This document shows, piece after piece, positions 42,953 to 54,440 of a stretch of DNA of 64,000 bases (position 1 is its first letter; every line of letters begins with the position of its first letter). The DNA lies in assembly GCF_009792355.1 (NCBI RefSeq), contig NZ_CP047045.1, forward strand, positions 2,754,501 to 2,818,500, given 5' to 3'. The stretch is from Terricaulis silvestris (GTDB lineage Bacteria; Pseudomonadota; Alphaproteobacteria; Caulobacterales; Aquidulcibacteraceae). Below the pieces are notes generated by a model. The model had not been told where the DNA came from. It saw nothing but the letters and a program-made list of their open reading frames with translations, and searched no databases. A program made the position numbers and the translations under genes.

Positions 42953-44794
42953 TTACGCTGGCGCCTGCACCGATGCGACCCACTGGTTCACCAACTGCTC
43001 GGTGACCGTCAGCGGCGTAGAGCCGTTGGTCAGCAGCGTGTCGTGGAAGCCCTTGAGGTCGAACGCCGCGCCCAGCGTCGTGCGTGCGCTGTCGCGCATG
43101 CGCAGGATGGCCTGGCGGCCGACCATGTAGCTGCAGGCTTGGCCGGGGATGACACAATAGCGTTCGATCTCGGTCGTCGTCGAGGTGCGGTCCTGACCGG
43201 TGGCCTGCATCATGGAGTCGATCGCTTGCTCGCGAGTCCAGCCTTTCGAGTGGATGCCGGTGTCGACGACAAGTCGCGAGGAGCGGAATGCGGCCGATTG
43301 CAGGTAGCCGAGCTTGTTCAGCGGATTGTCGGCGAACATGCCCATCTCGTCGGCGAGCATTTCCGAATAGAGACCCCAGCCTTCGATGAAGGCGCCGAAG
43401 AACGACAGCGCCGTGCGGAAGAACGGCAGACCTTCGGCTTCCTGCTGGATCGCGATCTGCCAGTGGTGACCCGGGACGCCTTCGTGATTGCTCAACGCCG
43501 GCAGCGAGAATTTCGGCCACTCCGCCGTGTCGCGCAAGTTGATGTAGTACGTGCCCGGGCGCGTGCCATCGAGCGACGCGGGCTGATAGTAGCCGCCCGG
43601 CGCGCCGGCCTGGATGTATTCCGGCACGCGCTCGATGCGCAGCGGCTGCGTTGCGAGTACGCCGCACACTTCCGGCATCCGCGCCGTCATCGCCGCGACT
43701 TGCGCGTTGAGATCCGCCAGCAGCTGCGTACGGCCAGCGTCGGTGTTCGGGTAAACCTGATCGCGACGGGCGCCGAGCGCTGTCATGCGCGCGGCGACTG
43801 TGCCACTGGTCAGGCCGTTGGCGCGGAGGATGGTGTCCATCTCCGCGTTGATCGAGGTCACCAGCTCGACGCCCATATTGTGGATCTCGTCGGCGGTCAT
43901 ATTGGTGGTGGTGTAGTTCTGCAGCGCCACCTCATACATTTCCGCGCCGCGCGGACGGCCCGAGATGCCGGCGTCATGCACCGCGCGCGCACGGATCGCC
44001 GTCAGCGCTTCGATCTGACGTTGATACGCGGGCAGCACTTCGTCGCGGACGATAGTCTCGGCGCGCGTGAGGAAACCGGCGCGATCGGCTTCCGGAATTT
44101 CGCTGACTTCCGGCAGACGGCGCACCAGCGACGTCACCAGCACTGTCTGTGCCGGCGCCGTGCCGGCAAAACCGCGCAGCTGGTTCACGGCGCCATCGAT
44201 GCAGAAATCCGGCGGGATCATGCCGGCGCCGGCGTCAGCGGCGATCACGGCAGATTCTTGATCGAGCTTGCGGGCATAGGCGGAGAGACGCGAGAGATAC
44301 GCTTCCGTCTCGTCGCGGGTGGTCACCGGATGGCGGCTGTCGAGGAAGTCCGGGATCTCTGTATAGGCGCCGCCGAGCTGCGTGACGACGTAAGGCGATT
44401 GCGCGCCGCCGCCGAACTCGAACTGTTGCGCGGCGACTTGGTTTTGCATCGACGTCAGCGCCACGTCGTAGGTCACCGGCTCCTGGCCCGTCAGCTGCGC
44501 GCGGTCGATGCCTTGTAGCGCGGTGATGGCGCGCTCGGCGATGCCGCGCTGACGAATGAACGCTTCGCGCGAGCTCTCATCGAGCTTGTCGATGAAGCGG
44601 CCGCCAGCTTGTTCTTCGCTTACACCGAGGCTCGTCGAACTCTCCGGCGACTCCTTCAGGATATCGATGCAGAGTTGATCGAGCAGCGCGGTGAAGCGCG
44701 CGCTGGCGTTGCCGCCGGTCTGGCCGCAACCGGCCGCGGTAATGGCGATGCCGGCAGCCGTAGCGCCCATCAGAGCGCGCCGCGTCATATGCAT
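42953..44794 (-). CDS. DUF885 lipoprotein, probable metallopeptidase-like
   Basis: 613 residues. The N-terminus MTRRALMGATAAG has twin arginines and ends in a lipobox TAAGC (Cys23), so Tat export as a lipoprotein is possible. The body is DUF885, a helical M32/M2-like fold with the zinc motif H-E-x2-H-x... in SNHEGVPGHHWQIAIQQE and GWGLYSEMLADEMGMF. Peptidase activity is inferred from those residues. Confidence 0.85.
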   Translation of the reverse strand: MHMTRRALMGATAAGIAITAAGCGQTGGNASARFTALLDQLCIDILKESPESSTSLGVSEEQAGGRFIDKLDESSREAFIRQRGIAERAITALQGIDRAQLTGQEPVTYDVALTSMQNQVAAQQFEFGGGAQSPYVVTQLGGAYTEIPDFLDSRHPVTTRDETEAYLSRLSAYARKLDQESAVIAADAGAGMIPPDFCIDGAVNQLRGFAGTAPAQTVLVTSLVRRLPEVSEIPEADRAGFLTRAETIVRDEVLPAYQRQIEALTAIRARAVHDAGISGRPRGAEMYEVALQNYTTTNMTADEIHNMGVELVTSINAEMDTILRANGLTSGTVAARMTALGARRDQVYPNTDAGRTQLLADLNAQVAAMTARMPEVCGVLATQPLRIERVPEYIQAGAPGGYYQPASLDGTRPGTYYINLRDTAEWPKFSLPALSNHEGVPGHHWQIAIQQEAEGLPFFRTALSFFGAFIEGWGLYSEMLADEMGMFADNPLNKLGYLQSAAFRSSRLVVDTGIHSKGWTREQAIDSMMQATGQDRTSTTTEIERYCVIPGQACSYMVGRQAILRMRDSARTTLGAAFDLKGFHDTLLTNGSTPLTVTEQLVNQWVASVQAPA

Positions 44795-44886
44795 GGAAAG
44801 TCCCCTCGAAACTCTGTTGGATTGAGCCAGGGGCTTAGCATAGCGGGGCAGCGCCCGCCCACCGCCTGGGCTGCGACGAACAGCCG

Positions 44887-45995
<1,109 letters not shown>

Positions 45996-46019
45996 GGGTA
46001 GAGAGGGCTAAGCTAGGAC

Positions 46020-46781
46020 ATGCTTCAAATCCATCAATTCCCCTGCCTGTCGGACAATTACGGGTTCCTCATTCACGATCCCACCAGCGGCGCGACCGCG
46101 GCGATCGATACGCCTGACGCTGACGAGATCATGCGCCAGGCCGACGCCAAGGGCTGGCGCGTCACTGATATCTGGAACACCCACTGGCACCCCGATCACG
46201 CCGGCGGCAACGCCGCCATCAAGGCGAAGACCGGCGCCCGCGTCACCGGTCCGCGCGAGGTGGAGCGCATCAGCGCAGCGCCCGATCGCGTTGTCGACGA
46301 AGGCGACCGTGTGCAGCTCGGCGGCATCGAAGCGTGCGTGCTGAATGTCGGCGGGCATACGTTGGGGCACATTGCTTACGTGTTCGACGCGGAGAAGGTC
46401 GCGTTCGTCGGCGATGCCCTGTTCTCAATGGGATGCGGGCGCTTGTTCGAAGGCACGCCGGAGCAGATGTGGACCAGCCTGTCCAAGATCGCCGCCCTAC
46501 CGCGCGACACCACGCTCTACTGCGCGCACGAATACACCGAGGCCAACGCGCGCTTCGCGATCTACTACGATCCGATCAACCAGGATTTGCAGGCGCGCGT
46601 CGCCGAAGTGAAGCGCCTGCGCGCTGAGGGCAAGCCGACTGTGCCGATGTCGCTCGATTTGGAGCTGCGCACCAACCCGTTCCTGCGCGCGCCGTTGCTG
46701 AAGCATTCAATCATGAAGCCGGAGGCCACAGACGTCGAAGCGTTCGCGGATCTGCGCGCGCGTAAGGACAGCTTCAAATGA
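46020..46781 (+). CDS. gloB: Hydroxyacylglutathione hydrolase (glyoxalase II)
   Basis: GloB hydrolyses S-lactoylglutathione. 253 residues with the metallo-beta-lactamase site THWHPDHAGGN, then GGHTLGHIAYVF, VGDALFSMGCGRLFEGT and CAHEYTEANARFA, and a C-terminal substrate domain (PFLRAPLL). Start ATG 46020. Confidence 0.95.
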   Translation: MLQIHQFPCLSDNYGFLIHDPTSGATAAIDTPDADEIMRQADAKGWRVTDIWNTHWHPDHAGGNAAIKAKTGARVTGPREVERISAAPDRVVDEGDRVQLGGIEACVLNVGGHTLGHIAYVFDAEKVAFVGDALFSMGCGRLFEGTPEQMWTSLSKIAALPRDTTLYCAHEYTEANARFAIYYDPINQDLQARVAEVKRLRAEGKPTVPMSLDLELRTNPFLRAPLLKHSIMKPEATDVEAFADLRARKDSFK

Positions 46782-47446
46782 AGGGGATTTTCAGCGCCGT
46801 TGCCGTTTTTCTAGCTGTATCCGCCGGCTTTCCGCCGGCCGCTCATGCCTGCGCTCCGCCATCCTACGACACGCCCTTCATCGCGTCGGCACGCACGCTC
46901 AACCCGGATGGCACATGGCGCACCGTGCGCATCAGCGCTTATGGCTTTGATGAGGATCAACGGAACCCTGTCGGATCGATGTATTGGCTTCGAATCGAAG
47001 CCGCCGACGCTCGATCGTCAACCGGTCACCTAGCAGCTATCCTCGATATCGATCGGGGCAGCGCGCAACTCTTCCCATCTGGCCGAGCGCGGTCAGCGGC
47101 CGATCGTGTTTATTGGGTGAGTTCGATGCAGGCTGCTGCAACCCAATTCGGCTTGTCCACTGGCTTCATCGATCCGGATCGAGCGTGGGACACAGAATAT
47201 CCGGGAGGACCGGAGATACGCCGCTACGCAAATCGCCCGTGCGCCTTCCACACGGAAGCGAGTGGGGCTTGGTCATGCTTTGATCAAGTCGGCGTCCCGT
47301 TGGCGATGGGGCCACGCGTAGGTGAGATCAGCTTTCGAGTGGTATGGCTCAGAGAGGAGCAACAGCGCTCGACATCATTTGCCGTGCCGAGCGGCTATGT
47401 GCGCTTGGAACGCCCGCCCGCATCAATGCAAGGGGTGACCTGTTAG
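46778..47446 (+). CDS. Hypothetical secreted protein, 222 residues
   Basis: A Sec signal peptide ending AAHA-C (cleavage near residue 24) and a mature part with cysteines in ACAPP, RPCAF, SCFDQ and VTC. Codon use is less GC-biased at third positions than in its neighbours (many GAT, TCA and CGA codons), which may mark later arrival. No family recognised. ATG overlaps the gloB stop. Confidence 0.6.
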   Translation: MKGIFSAVAVFLAVSAGFPPAAHACAPPSYDTPFIASARTLNPDGTWRTVRISAYGFDEDQRNPVGSMYWLRIEAADARSSTGHLAAILDIDRGSAQLFPSGRARSAADRVYWVSSMQAAATQFGLSTGFIDPDRAWDTEYPGGPEIRRYANRPCAFHTEASGAWSCFDQVGVPLAMGPRVGEISFRVVWLREEQQRSTSFAVPSGYVRLERPPASMQGVTC

Positions 47447-47451
47447 GCGGC

Positions 47452-48222
47452 TTACTGCTCCGGCCCCTGCACTTCGCCCGTCACCACGTTGCGCACGGTG
47501 TTGGACGACGGGCGCCCTGCGTAGCCCATTTGCGGCGCGACCTGGATGAAAAGCTGATCGCCCCGCATCGCGATGCGGGGCGTGTTGCCGACGGTGATGA
47601 CGACGCGGCGCACGTTGGTCATTGGCGCGGCAGCCAAGCCCTCCGCCGCGCGCTCGGCGGCGTCGACCACTACACCCGCGACGGGCGCCGACATTTGCGC
47701 CGGCACCGTGAACGTCACGGTCTGCCCGACACGGCGGCGTGCCTGCGCCTGGAGCGCGCGGAAACGCGCCTGCATGTCGGCGACCGCAATCGCCTGAGGC
47801 GTCAACCGCGCGACGCGGCCTTCTTCGGACGCGGCAGCGCCCGTGCGTATCGCGCGCGTGTAAACGATGACGCCGCCATGCGGCGTCACCCGCAGCATGA
47901 GCCCGCCGTCTTCGGTTCGGTAGATTTCGCCGCCGCCAGCCGCCATCGCCGGGCGCAGCACGTGGACTTCGTCGTCGCCCTCAAAACGGAGCAAGGCGGC
48001 GCGACCGCCGGAGCGGTCGAATACGAAGCGGACACCGCCGTCCGGCGTGGCATAGCGGGTCGCGCCCGCGGCGCTTTGATAGAGCCCTTGCACCGGCGGC
48101 GGCGCGGGGGCCGCGCGTTGGTCCTGGGCCTGAGCCAAGCCCGGCACGGCTGTCAGCGTCAGCGCAGCGGCAACTGCCGCGGCGCCGCGCCCTGTCAGAC
48201 TCGGCCCGAAGGAATGGCTCAT
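47452..48222 (-). CDS. Secreted protein, possibly DUF4908
   Basis: 256 residues from ATG 48222, with a Sec signal peptide ending GLAQAQ. The mature part has GLYQSAAGATRYATPDGGVRF and DRSGGRAALLRFEGDDEVHVL, similar in layout to a Caulobacterales family I associate with DUF4908. It runs convergent to the preceding gene. The longer frame from 48306 lacks the signal peptide at its N-terminus. Confidence 0.55.
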   Translation of the reverse strand: MSHSFGPSLTGRGAAAVAAALTLTAVPGLAQAQDQRAAPAPPPVQGLYQSAAGATRYATPDGGVRFVFDRSGGRAALLRFEGDDEVHVLRPAMAAGGGEIYRTEDGGLMLRVTPHGGVIVYTRAIRTGAAASEEGRVARLTPQAIAVADMQARFRALQAQARRRVGQTVTFTVPAQMSAPVAGVVVDAAERAAEGLAAAPMTNVRRVVITVGNTPRIAMRGDQLFIQVAPQMGYAGRPSSNTVRNVVTGEVQGPEQ

Positions 48223-48310
48223 GGGTGTTGAGAAGAGCGCGGAGACCTGGGCGCTTTTTTGGCGCTGTTGCAGGCCCTGGGCGCCAGTGTTGCGGCAAAG
48301 CCGCACCGAA

Positions 48311-48706
48311 CTAGGCGTCTTTGCGTCTTGGATCGGGTTTAGCCGAGAAATATGCTGCTTCCTCGGTCAGAGCCGCCAGTTCGACCGCGCTGGACTCCCA
48401 GACCATGGGTTCGAGCCGCAGCGGCTCGAACGTGACCGGCACAAAGCGCGGCCGAGTCGGCTCACTGGCTGCCGCCATCGCCACAAGCCGTGGTAGCGGC
48501 GCGGCGCGTGGCGCGTCAGCCGGAAGTTCAGGCGGGAGCCGCAGAACCACGCGTTCGCCGAAGTTCGGCGGATCGGCCAGGGAGAGGTCCCCGGCTACGC
48601 CGACCGCGAACGACAAGGTGCTGAGCACCAAGGCGGTCCCGACCACGCGTATGAGGTTCGAAACGTTCAAGCGCTCAAAGTTAACTGAGTCGCGCCCGAG
48701 CGTCAC
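48311..48706 (-). CDS. Hypothetical protein with one N-terminal membrane helix
   Basis: Up to 131 residues. A hydrophobic helix (NLIRVVGTALVLSTLSFAVG) is followed by a proline-rich tail. The GTG at 48706 lies inside a hairpin arm (48695-48730); a TTG at 48670 before the helix may be the true start. No family recognised. Confidence 0.5.
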   Translation of the reverse strand: MTLGRDSVNFERLNVSNLIRVVGTALVLSTLSFAVGVAGDLSLADPPNFGERVVLRLPPELPADAPRAAPLPRLVAMAAASEPTRPRFVPVTFEPLRLEPMVWESSAVELAALTEEAAYFSAKPDPRRKDA

Positions 48707-48730
48707 GCCACGACAGGCGCGACGCTCGGG
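48695..48730. other. Nested hairpin after the M16 gene
   Basis: CCCGAGCGTC (48695-48704) and GACGCTCGGG (48721-48730) pair over 10 bp, with an inner 4-bp stem. No T-run follows. It lies ten bases past the M16 stop and may end or protect that transcript. Confidence 0.5.
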
Positions 48731-48739
48731 GAAAAGGTC

Positions 48740-51568
48740 CTATCGCAGCGTTTCGCTGTCCAAGTTTAGGTCCGACGCTGGAATGCGCTCAACCTCACGC
48801 CGCACCCGCCGGAAGGCGTCGTAGAATAGGTCGGCGTCGCCCACGATGACCACGTCCGCCCGCGCCGGATCGAAATATCGCGCCGCGGCCGCTTGGGCTT
48901 GCTCTGGAGTCACGCTCGAAACGTCGGACACGTAGGTGCTGAGCCGTTCCGGCGGCAGGCCGTAGAGCGCCAACGTCGAGATTTGGCCCGCCAGACCGGC
49001 CGTGGTCTCAACGGCGCGGCCGAAATTGCCGATCAGCACGGCCTTGCGCGCCGTGAGTTCGTTTGCCGGCACCAGTTCGTCGCCGATGCGATCAATCTCG
49101 CCGGTCATGAGCTGATAAACCTGCACAGCCGCATCGTTCCGCGTTTGCGCGCTCGCGATGATCGGCCCCGCCGCCACGCGCGCCGCGAGGCTTGAGCCTG
49201 CGCCGTACGAGAGACCGCGGCGAATGCGTATCTCGAGATTGAGCCGCGCCGAGTAACCACCGCCCAGCACGTTGTTGGCGACGAGCAGCGGGAAATAATC
49301 GGCATCAGTCCGCGCCACGCCGCGCAGGCCCATCGAAACCGCTGCCTGCCCGGTATCCGGCAGATCGACCACGATCGCACGCACCGGCTGAGCCCATGCG
49401 CTCGCATCCGGTTGTGCGGGACGCGCACCGGTCGTCCGCGCCCAATCGCCAAAGTAGCGTTCAGCCAGCGCAAAGCCCTGATCGGCGGACACATCGCCGG
49501 TGATGACAAGCACCGCCGCATCCGGTCGCCAATACGTGCGGTGGTAGCCGCCCATATCGTCACGCGTGATGGCGCTGATGGTCGACTGCGACGCAATCGC
49601 GCCGTAAGGCGCGTCGCCGTAAAGCGCGCGCGTCATGGCGAAGCCAGCGATAGAGCCCGGCTCACTCAGCGCGACTTGCAGGCCATCGAGCGCTTCCTGT
49701 CGCGCGCGTTCCAGCTCTTCCTGCGCGAAGGCCGGATTGCGCGCGACATCAGCGAACACCGTGAAGGCGTCGTTGACGCGATCGGAGCGGGTTTGCAGCG
49801 ACACCGCAGACGAATCCGCGCCTGCGCCCGAGCCGATGGTGGCGCCCAGTGATTCAATCTGGCTCGCGATCTGCGTCGCACTTCGTGTGGTCGTACCGCG
49901 CGTCAGCAGGTCGGCGGTCATGCCAGCCAAACCAGCCCGGCCACGCGGATCGGCGCTGCCGCCGTAGCCGACGCGAAGGTCGGCGCTAACGAGCGGCAAA
50001 GCACGGTTTGGCGCGACGATGACGCGCAAACCGTTCGCCAGCGTCCGCTCAGCCGTTTGCGGAATGCGCGCATCGACGGGCGCGCCTGGCGTCGGCGGCG
50101 CTTCGCGTTGCGCTTCCGGCGCCAGTTCAAACACCGTGATCTCGGACGCCGGAATGTTGAGCGCACGCGCCTGGATCGTTGACGACGTCGCGATCGCATC
50201 GCCAGTGACGCCTTCCTGCTCCGGCAGGTAACGCACCACGACGCGGCGGCCGTCATTCAGGATCGAACGCGCCACGCGCTGCACATCGGCGGCGGTCGTG
50301 TTCTGGATCGCGGCCAGCAGACGATCAGCGTAAGCCGCATCGCCATAGCGAATGACGGAATCCGCCAGCTCTTCAGCACGGCCATATGCTGTCTCGCGAC
50401 CTTGGATAGTGGCCGTAACGATCTCGTTCTTGGCTTCGTCGAGCTCGGCCTGGCTCACCGGCTCATCGCGCATGCGCGCGATCTGCGCCGAGAGCGCCGC
50501 AACGCCGGCTTCCGCGGTTTGATCGCCAGAGAGGATCGCAAATAGCGAATACGCGCCCGGGTCCTGTGTGGCTTCGAGATTGGTGAAAACCTCCGCCGCG
50601 ACCTGCTGGTCATACACCAGCGATTGATACAGCCGCGACGACTCGCCGTTCGACATGATGGCATCAAGCACGAACAGCGCGGGCAGATCGGAGCTCGTGG
50701 ATGCAGGCTGCGGATACGATATCATCACCGCCGGCAACGGCACATTCGGCGCATAGACGGTGTACTCGCGCGGCTGCGTGCGTACAGGCTCAGTCGGATA
50801 ATCGCGCGGAATGGCGCGCGACGGCCGTTCGATGTCGCCAAAATACTGGTTCACCCAAGCATCGAGCTGCGCTTGGTTGAAATTCCCGGACACGACCAGG
50901 ATGGCGTTGTCCGGGCGATAATATTGTTCGTGAAACGCGCGAACATCATCGACAGTCGCCGCATCAAGATCCTCGATCGAACCAATGCCAGGGCGGCCGT
51001 ACGGGTGCACTGTGAAATTGGCTTGCGACATGTAGAGGCCGAACAAGCGGCCATACGGCGACGCCAGAATGCGCTGGCGCAGCTCCTCTTTCACAACATC
51101 GCGCTCACTGTCGAACGTAGCTTCGTTCACCACCAGCGAGCTCATGCGGTCCGCTTCGGCCCACAGAATGCGCTCGAGGTGATTGGCGGGGACGGCTTCG
51201 TAATAGTTGGTGAAGTCGTCGTAGGTGGAGGCGTTGTTGAAACCGCCGACGTCCTCGGTCAGGCGGTCGAACTGTTCCGCCGCCATGTTGCGCGTCGACT
51301 TGAACATGATGTGCTCAAACAGGTGCGCGAACCCGGAGCGCCCGATCGGATCATCGACCGAGCCGACATCGTACCAAACCTGAACCGAGACGTTCGCCGC
51401 GTTCGCATCCGGCATCGAATAGACGCGCAGCCCATTGTCCAGCGTGCGCGTCGTGTACTGAAGCGGCTCAACCTGCAGCGCGCCTTCACCGCCGCTTTGC
51501 GGCGCCGACGACGTGGCGCACGCGGCCAGGGCGAGCGCAGCGGCCAAGAGCGAGATCATCTTTTTCAT
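48740..51568 (-). CDS. M16 family metallopeptidase lipoprotein, double-domain
   Basis: 942 residues. Lipobox LAAC (Cys17), then two M16 halves. The first carries the zinc motif HLFEH (82-86) with the downstream Glu in FDSERDVVKEELRQR; the second (from about residue 495) has no H-x-x-E-H, as expected of the inactive half. The layout matches pitrilysin-like periplasmic peptidases of alphaproteobacteria. Confidence 0.9.
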   Translation of the reverse strand: MKKMISLLAAALALAACATSSAPQSGGEGALQVEPLQYTTRTLDNGLRVYSMPDANAANVSVQVWYDVGSVDDPIGRSGFAHLFEHIMFKSTRNMAAEQFDRLTEDVGGFNNASTYDDFTNYYEAVPANHLERILWAEADRMSSLVVNEATFDSERDVVKEELRQRILASPYGRLFGLYMSQANFTVHPYGRPGIGSIEDLDAATVDDVRAFHEQYYRPDNAILVVSGNFNQAQLDAWVNQYFGDIERPSRAIPRDYPTEPVRTQPREYTVYAPNVPLPAVMISYPQPASTSSDLPALFVLDAIMSNGESSRLYQSLVYDQQVAAEVFTNLEATQDPGAYSLFAILSGDQTAEAGVAALSAQIARMRDEPVSQAELDEAKNEIVTATIQGRETAYGRAEELADSVIRYGDAAYADRLLAAIQNTTAADVQRVARSILNDGRRVVVRYLPEQEGVTGDAIATSSTIQARALNIPASEITVFELAPEAQREAPPTPGAPVDARIPQTAERTLANGLRVIVAPNRALPLVSADLRVGYGGSADPRGRAGLAGMTADLLTRGTTTRSATQIASQIESLGATIGSGAGADSSAVSLQTRSDRVNDAFTVFADVARNPAFAQEELERARQEALDGLQVALSEPGSIAGFAMTRALYGDAPYGAIASQSTISAITRDDMGGYHRTYWRPDAAVLVITGDVSADQGFALAERYFGDWARTTGARPAQPDASAWAQPVRAIVVDLPDTGQAAVSMGLRGVARTDADYFPLLVANNVLGGGYSARLNLEIRIRRGLSYGAGSSLAARVAAGPIIASAQTRNDAAVQVYQLMTGEIDRIGDELVPANELTARKAVLIGNFGRAVETTAGLAGQISTLALYGLPPERLSTYVSDVSSVTPEQAQAAAARYFDPARADVVIVGDADLFYDAFRRVRREVERIPASDLNLDSETLR

Positions 51569-51665
51569 GGTCGTCCCCGAGTTTCGGGGCCGGTCTTAGC
51601 AGGGCGCGCGAAGCCCCGGCTAGTCGATTGCGACAGGCATCGCGCCCTTGCGGACGAATGGAACC

Positions 51666-54440
51666 TTAGCCCGCCTTCGCTATCACAGGGTGATACGCGA
51701 GGATCGGCGACAACCAGCGCTCTGTCGTCGCGATGTCCCAACCCTTACGGCGTGCATAATCGGCCACCTGATCGCGATCGATCTTGCCGACGCCGAAATA
51801 CTCAGCCTGCGGATGCGCGAGATAGAGGCCCGAGACGGAAGACGGCGGCGTCATCGCCAAGCTTTCGGTGAGATCGATGCCAGTGCGCACGCGTGCATCG
51901 AGCAGATCGAAAATCGTGGTCTTCTCGGTGTGATCGGGTTGCGCCGGATACCCGGGCGCCGGCCGGATGCCTTTGTACTTTTCAGCGATGAGGTCGTCCG
52001 TGCTCAGACCCTCGTCTTTCGCGTAACCCCAAAGCTCACGCCGCACCTTCGCGTGCAGCGCTTCCGCAAACGCCTCCGCCAAGCGATCGCACAACGCTTG
52101 CGCCAGAATCGCGGAGTAATCGTCATTGGCGCGCCTAAAGCGAATGGCGACGTCTTCCTCGCCAAGCCCGGCCGTCACTGCGAACGCGCCGATGTAATCA
52201 ACGACTCCTCCTCCCCCTTGCGGGGAGGAGGTTGGGAGGTGGGGGGCGTTCAAACGATCAGGCGCCTGAGCGTCTGCACGCCCCCCTTCACCCTGCCCTC
52301 TCCGCCGCGAGGGGGGAGAGGGTTCTAGTGGAGCGATAAAATCCGCCAAAGCGAGACTCGTCTTGCCTTCGCCTTTGTCCATCTGCTGCCGCAACGTGCA
52401 CAGCCGCGCCAATTCTTGCGCGCGCGTTTCATCCTGCCAAAGCACGATATCGTCGCCGTCACGATTTGCCGGCCAGAAGCCGACGACACCCGACGCCCGC
52501 ACCCAGTTTTCGGCCACGAGTTGATCCAACATCGCACGCGCATCGGCGTACAGCGAGCGCGCGGCTTTGCCGACGATCTCATCCTCGAGGATCGCCGGAT
52601 AACGCCCAACCAAATCCCACGACGCAAAGAATGGCGTCCAGTCGATGTACGGCACCAGGTCGGCCAGCGGGAAATTGTCGAACGATCGCACGCCAAGAAA
52701 ACTCGGCTTCACTGGCGCAAAGTCCAACTTCAGCGCCCGCTCCCGCGCTTTCGCGATCGGCAGACGCGGACGCTTGTCCTGACCGGCGAGATAGCTCTCG
52801 CGCGCCGCGTTCTGATCCGCCTTGGCTTCCGCGATCAGCGTGTCGCGGTCAGCGCCGAGCAGCTTTTGCACCACGGGCACCGCGCGCGAAGCGTCGTTTA
52901 CATAAAGCGTGAGCCCTGAATACGCTGGCGCGATCTTCACGGCAGTATGCGTGCGCGACGTCGTCGCCCCGCCGATCAGCAGCGGCAGCTTCATGCCCCG
53001 CCGTTGCATTTCGCTGGCGACGAACACCATTTCGTCGAGGCTCGGCGTGATCAGCCCCGACAGCCCAATCGCATCGGCGCCGATCTCGTTGGCGCGATCC
53101 AGGATCTTGTCGCATGGCACCATGACGCCGAGATCGTCGATCTCGTAACCGTTACATTGCAGCACGACGCCGACAATGTTCTTGCCGATGTCATGCACGT
53201 CGCCTTTCACGGTCGCCATCACGATCTTGCCGTTCGATTTGCCAGCCATGCCGGTGCGCTGCTTTTCCTCTTCCATGTACGGAATGAGGTGCGCCACCGC
53301 CTGTTTCATCACACGCGCCGACTTCACCACTTGCGGCAAGAACATCTTCCCAGCGCCGAACAGGTCGCCGACGATGCCCATGCCGTCCATCAACGGACCT
53401 TCGATCACATGCAGCGGACGCTCCGCTTGCAGCCGCGCTTCTTCCGTATCTTCGACGATAAATTCGTTGATACCATGCACCAGCGCGTGGCTGAGCCGTT
53501 CGCGCGCAGGCTTCTCGCGCCACGCCAAGTCTTTCGTCGTATCGCGCTTCTTGCCGCCGCCTTTGACCTGCTCGGCCATCTCCAGCAGCCGCTCTGTTGC
53601 GTCGTTGCGGCGATTGAGCAGCACGTCTTCAACGCGCTCGCGCAATTCCGGTTCGACATCGTCGTACAGCGTCAGCGACCCAGCGTTGACGATGCCCATG
53701 TCCATGCCGGCGCGGATGGCGTGGTAGAGAAACACGGCGTGCATCGCCTCGCGCACCGTCTCGTTGCCGCGAAACGAAAACGAGACGTTGGAGACGCCGC
53801 CCGACACATGGGCATGTGGTAGCTCAGCGCGGATGTAAGCCGTCGCCTCGAAAAACGCCTTGGCGTAGTCGGCATGCTCTTCGATTCCCGTCGCCACCGC
53901 GAAGATGTTGGGATCAAAGATGATGTCTTCCGGCGGGAAGCCGTTGTCCGTGAGCAATTTGTAGGCGCGCGTACAGATATTGATCTTGCGCTTGGCTGTA
54001 TCGGCCTGCCCCTGCTCGTCGAACGCCATCACCACGGCGGCGGCGCCGTAACGGCGCACCTTGCGAGCGTGCAACAAGAATGCGTCCTCGCCTTCCTTCA
54101 TGCTAATCGAGTTCACGATCGACTTACCCTGCGCGCACTTCAATCCCGCCTCGATCACCTCCGACTTGGAAGAGTCGATCATCAGCGGAATCTTCGCGAC
54201 GTCTGGCTCTGACGCGATCAAGTTCAAGAACCGCGTCATCGCCGCCGGGCCATCGATCATTGCCGCGTCGACGTTGACGTCGAGCACATTGGCGCCGCTC
54301 TCGACCTGCTGCAGCGCCACTACGAGCGCGCCGGCGTAATCGTCGGCTTCGATCAGCTTCCTAAATTTCGCTGAGCCGGTGACGTTGGTACGCTCACCGA
54401 CGATGACGAAATTGGCAAAGAGGTTGGTATTCTCGCTCAC
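51666..54440 (-). CDS. metH: Methionine synthase, C-terminal part (pterin, B12 and activation domains)
   Basis: 924 residues starting at GTG 54440, four bases overlapping metH-N. Order: methyltetrahydrofolate-binding domain ([17 protein letters not shown]), cap, cobalamin domain ([14 protein letters not shown], with the B12 His), activation domain for SAM reactivation ([26 protein letters not shown]). Residues about 706-745 are an insert rich in Pro, Arg and Gly encoded by the palindromic element at 52206-52323. The frame stays open, so a full protein is likely. Confidence 0.92.
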   Translation of the reverse strand: MSENTNLFANFVIVGERTNVTGSAKFRKLIEADDYAGALVVALQQVESGANVLDVNVDAAMIDGPAAMTRFLNLIASEPDVAKIPLMIDSSKSEVIEAGLKCAQGKSIVNSISMKEGEDAFLLHARKVRRYGAAAVVMAFDEQGQADTAKRKINICTRAYKLLTDNGFPPEDIIFDPNIFAVATGIEEHADYAKAFFEATAYIRAELPHAHVSGGVSNVSFSFRGNETVREAMHAVFLYHAIRAGMDMGIVNAGSLTLYDDVEPELRERVEDVLLNRRNDATERLLEMAEQVKGGGKKRDTTKDLAWREKPARERLSHALVHGINEFIVEDTEEARLQAERPLHVIEGPLMDGMGIVGDLFGAGKMFLPQVVKSARVMKQAVAHLIPYMEEEKQRTGMAGKSNGKIVMATVKGDVHDIGKNIVGVVLQCNGYEIDDLGVMVPCDKILDRANEIGADAIGLSGLITPSLDEMVFVASEMQRRGMKLPLLIGGATTSRTHTAVKIAPAYSGLTLYVNDASRAVPVVQKLLGADRDTLIAEAKADQNAARESYLAGQDKRPRLPIAKARERALKLDFAPVKPSFLGVRSFDNFPLADLVPYIDWTPFFASWDLVGRYPAILEDEIVGKAARSLYADARAMLDQLVAENWVRASGVVGFWPANRDGDDIVLWQDETRAQELARLCTLRQQMDKGEGKTSLALADFIAPLEPSPPSRRRGQGEGGRADAQAPDRLNAPHLPTSSPQGGGGVVDYIGAFAVTAGLGEEDVAIRFRRANDDYSAILAQALCDRLAEAFAEALHAKVRRELWGYAKDEGLSTDDLIAEKYKGIRPAPGYPAQPDHTEKTTIFDLLDARVRTGIDLTESLAMTPPSSVSGLYLAHPQAEYFGVGKIDRDQVADYARRKGWDIATTERWLSPILAYHPVIAKAG
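52206..52323. repeat. Palindromic repeat element inserted in frame in metH-C
   Basis: About 118 bp of nested inverted repeats: a 10-bp stem CCTCCTCCCC / GGGGAGGAGG (52207-52231), a central 12-bp palindrome TCAGGCGCCTGA (52258-52269), an 8-bp stem CCCTCTCC / GGAGAGGG (52296-52322), and outer arms GAGGTGGGGGGCG against CGCCCCCCTTCACC. Such CCCTCTCC...GGAGAGGG elements are usually intergenic in alphaproteobacteria. Confidence 0.85.

Noticed and set aside
42866-44518. 550-residue plus-strand ORF
   Set aside because: It is antisense to the DUF885 gene, is rich in Arg/His/Ala as reverse frames of GC-rich genes are, and shows no family motif.
50624-51871. 415-residue plus-strand ORF
   Set aside because: Antisense to the M16 peptidase; no motif and no ribosome site.
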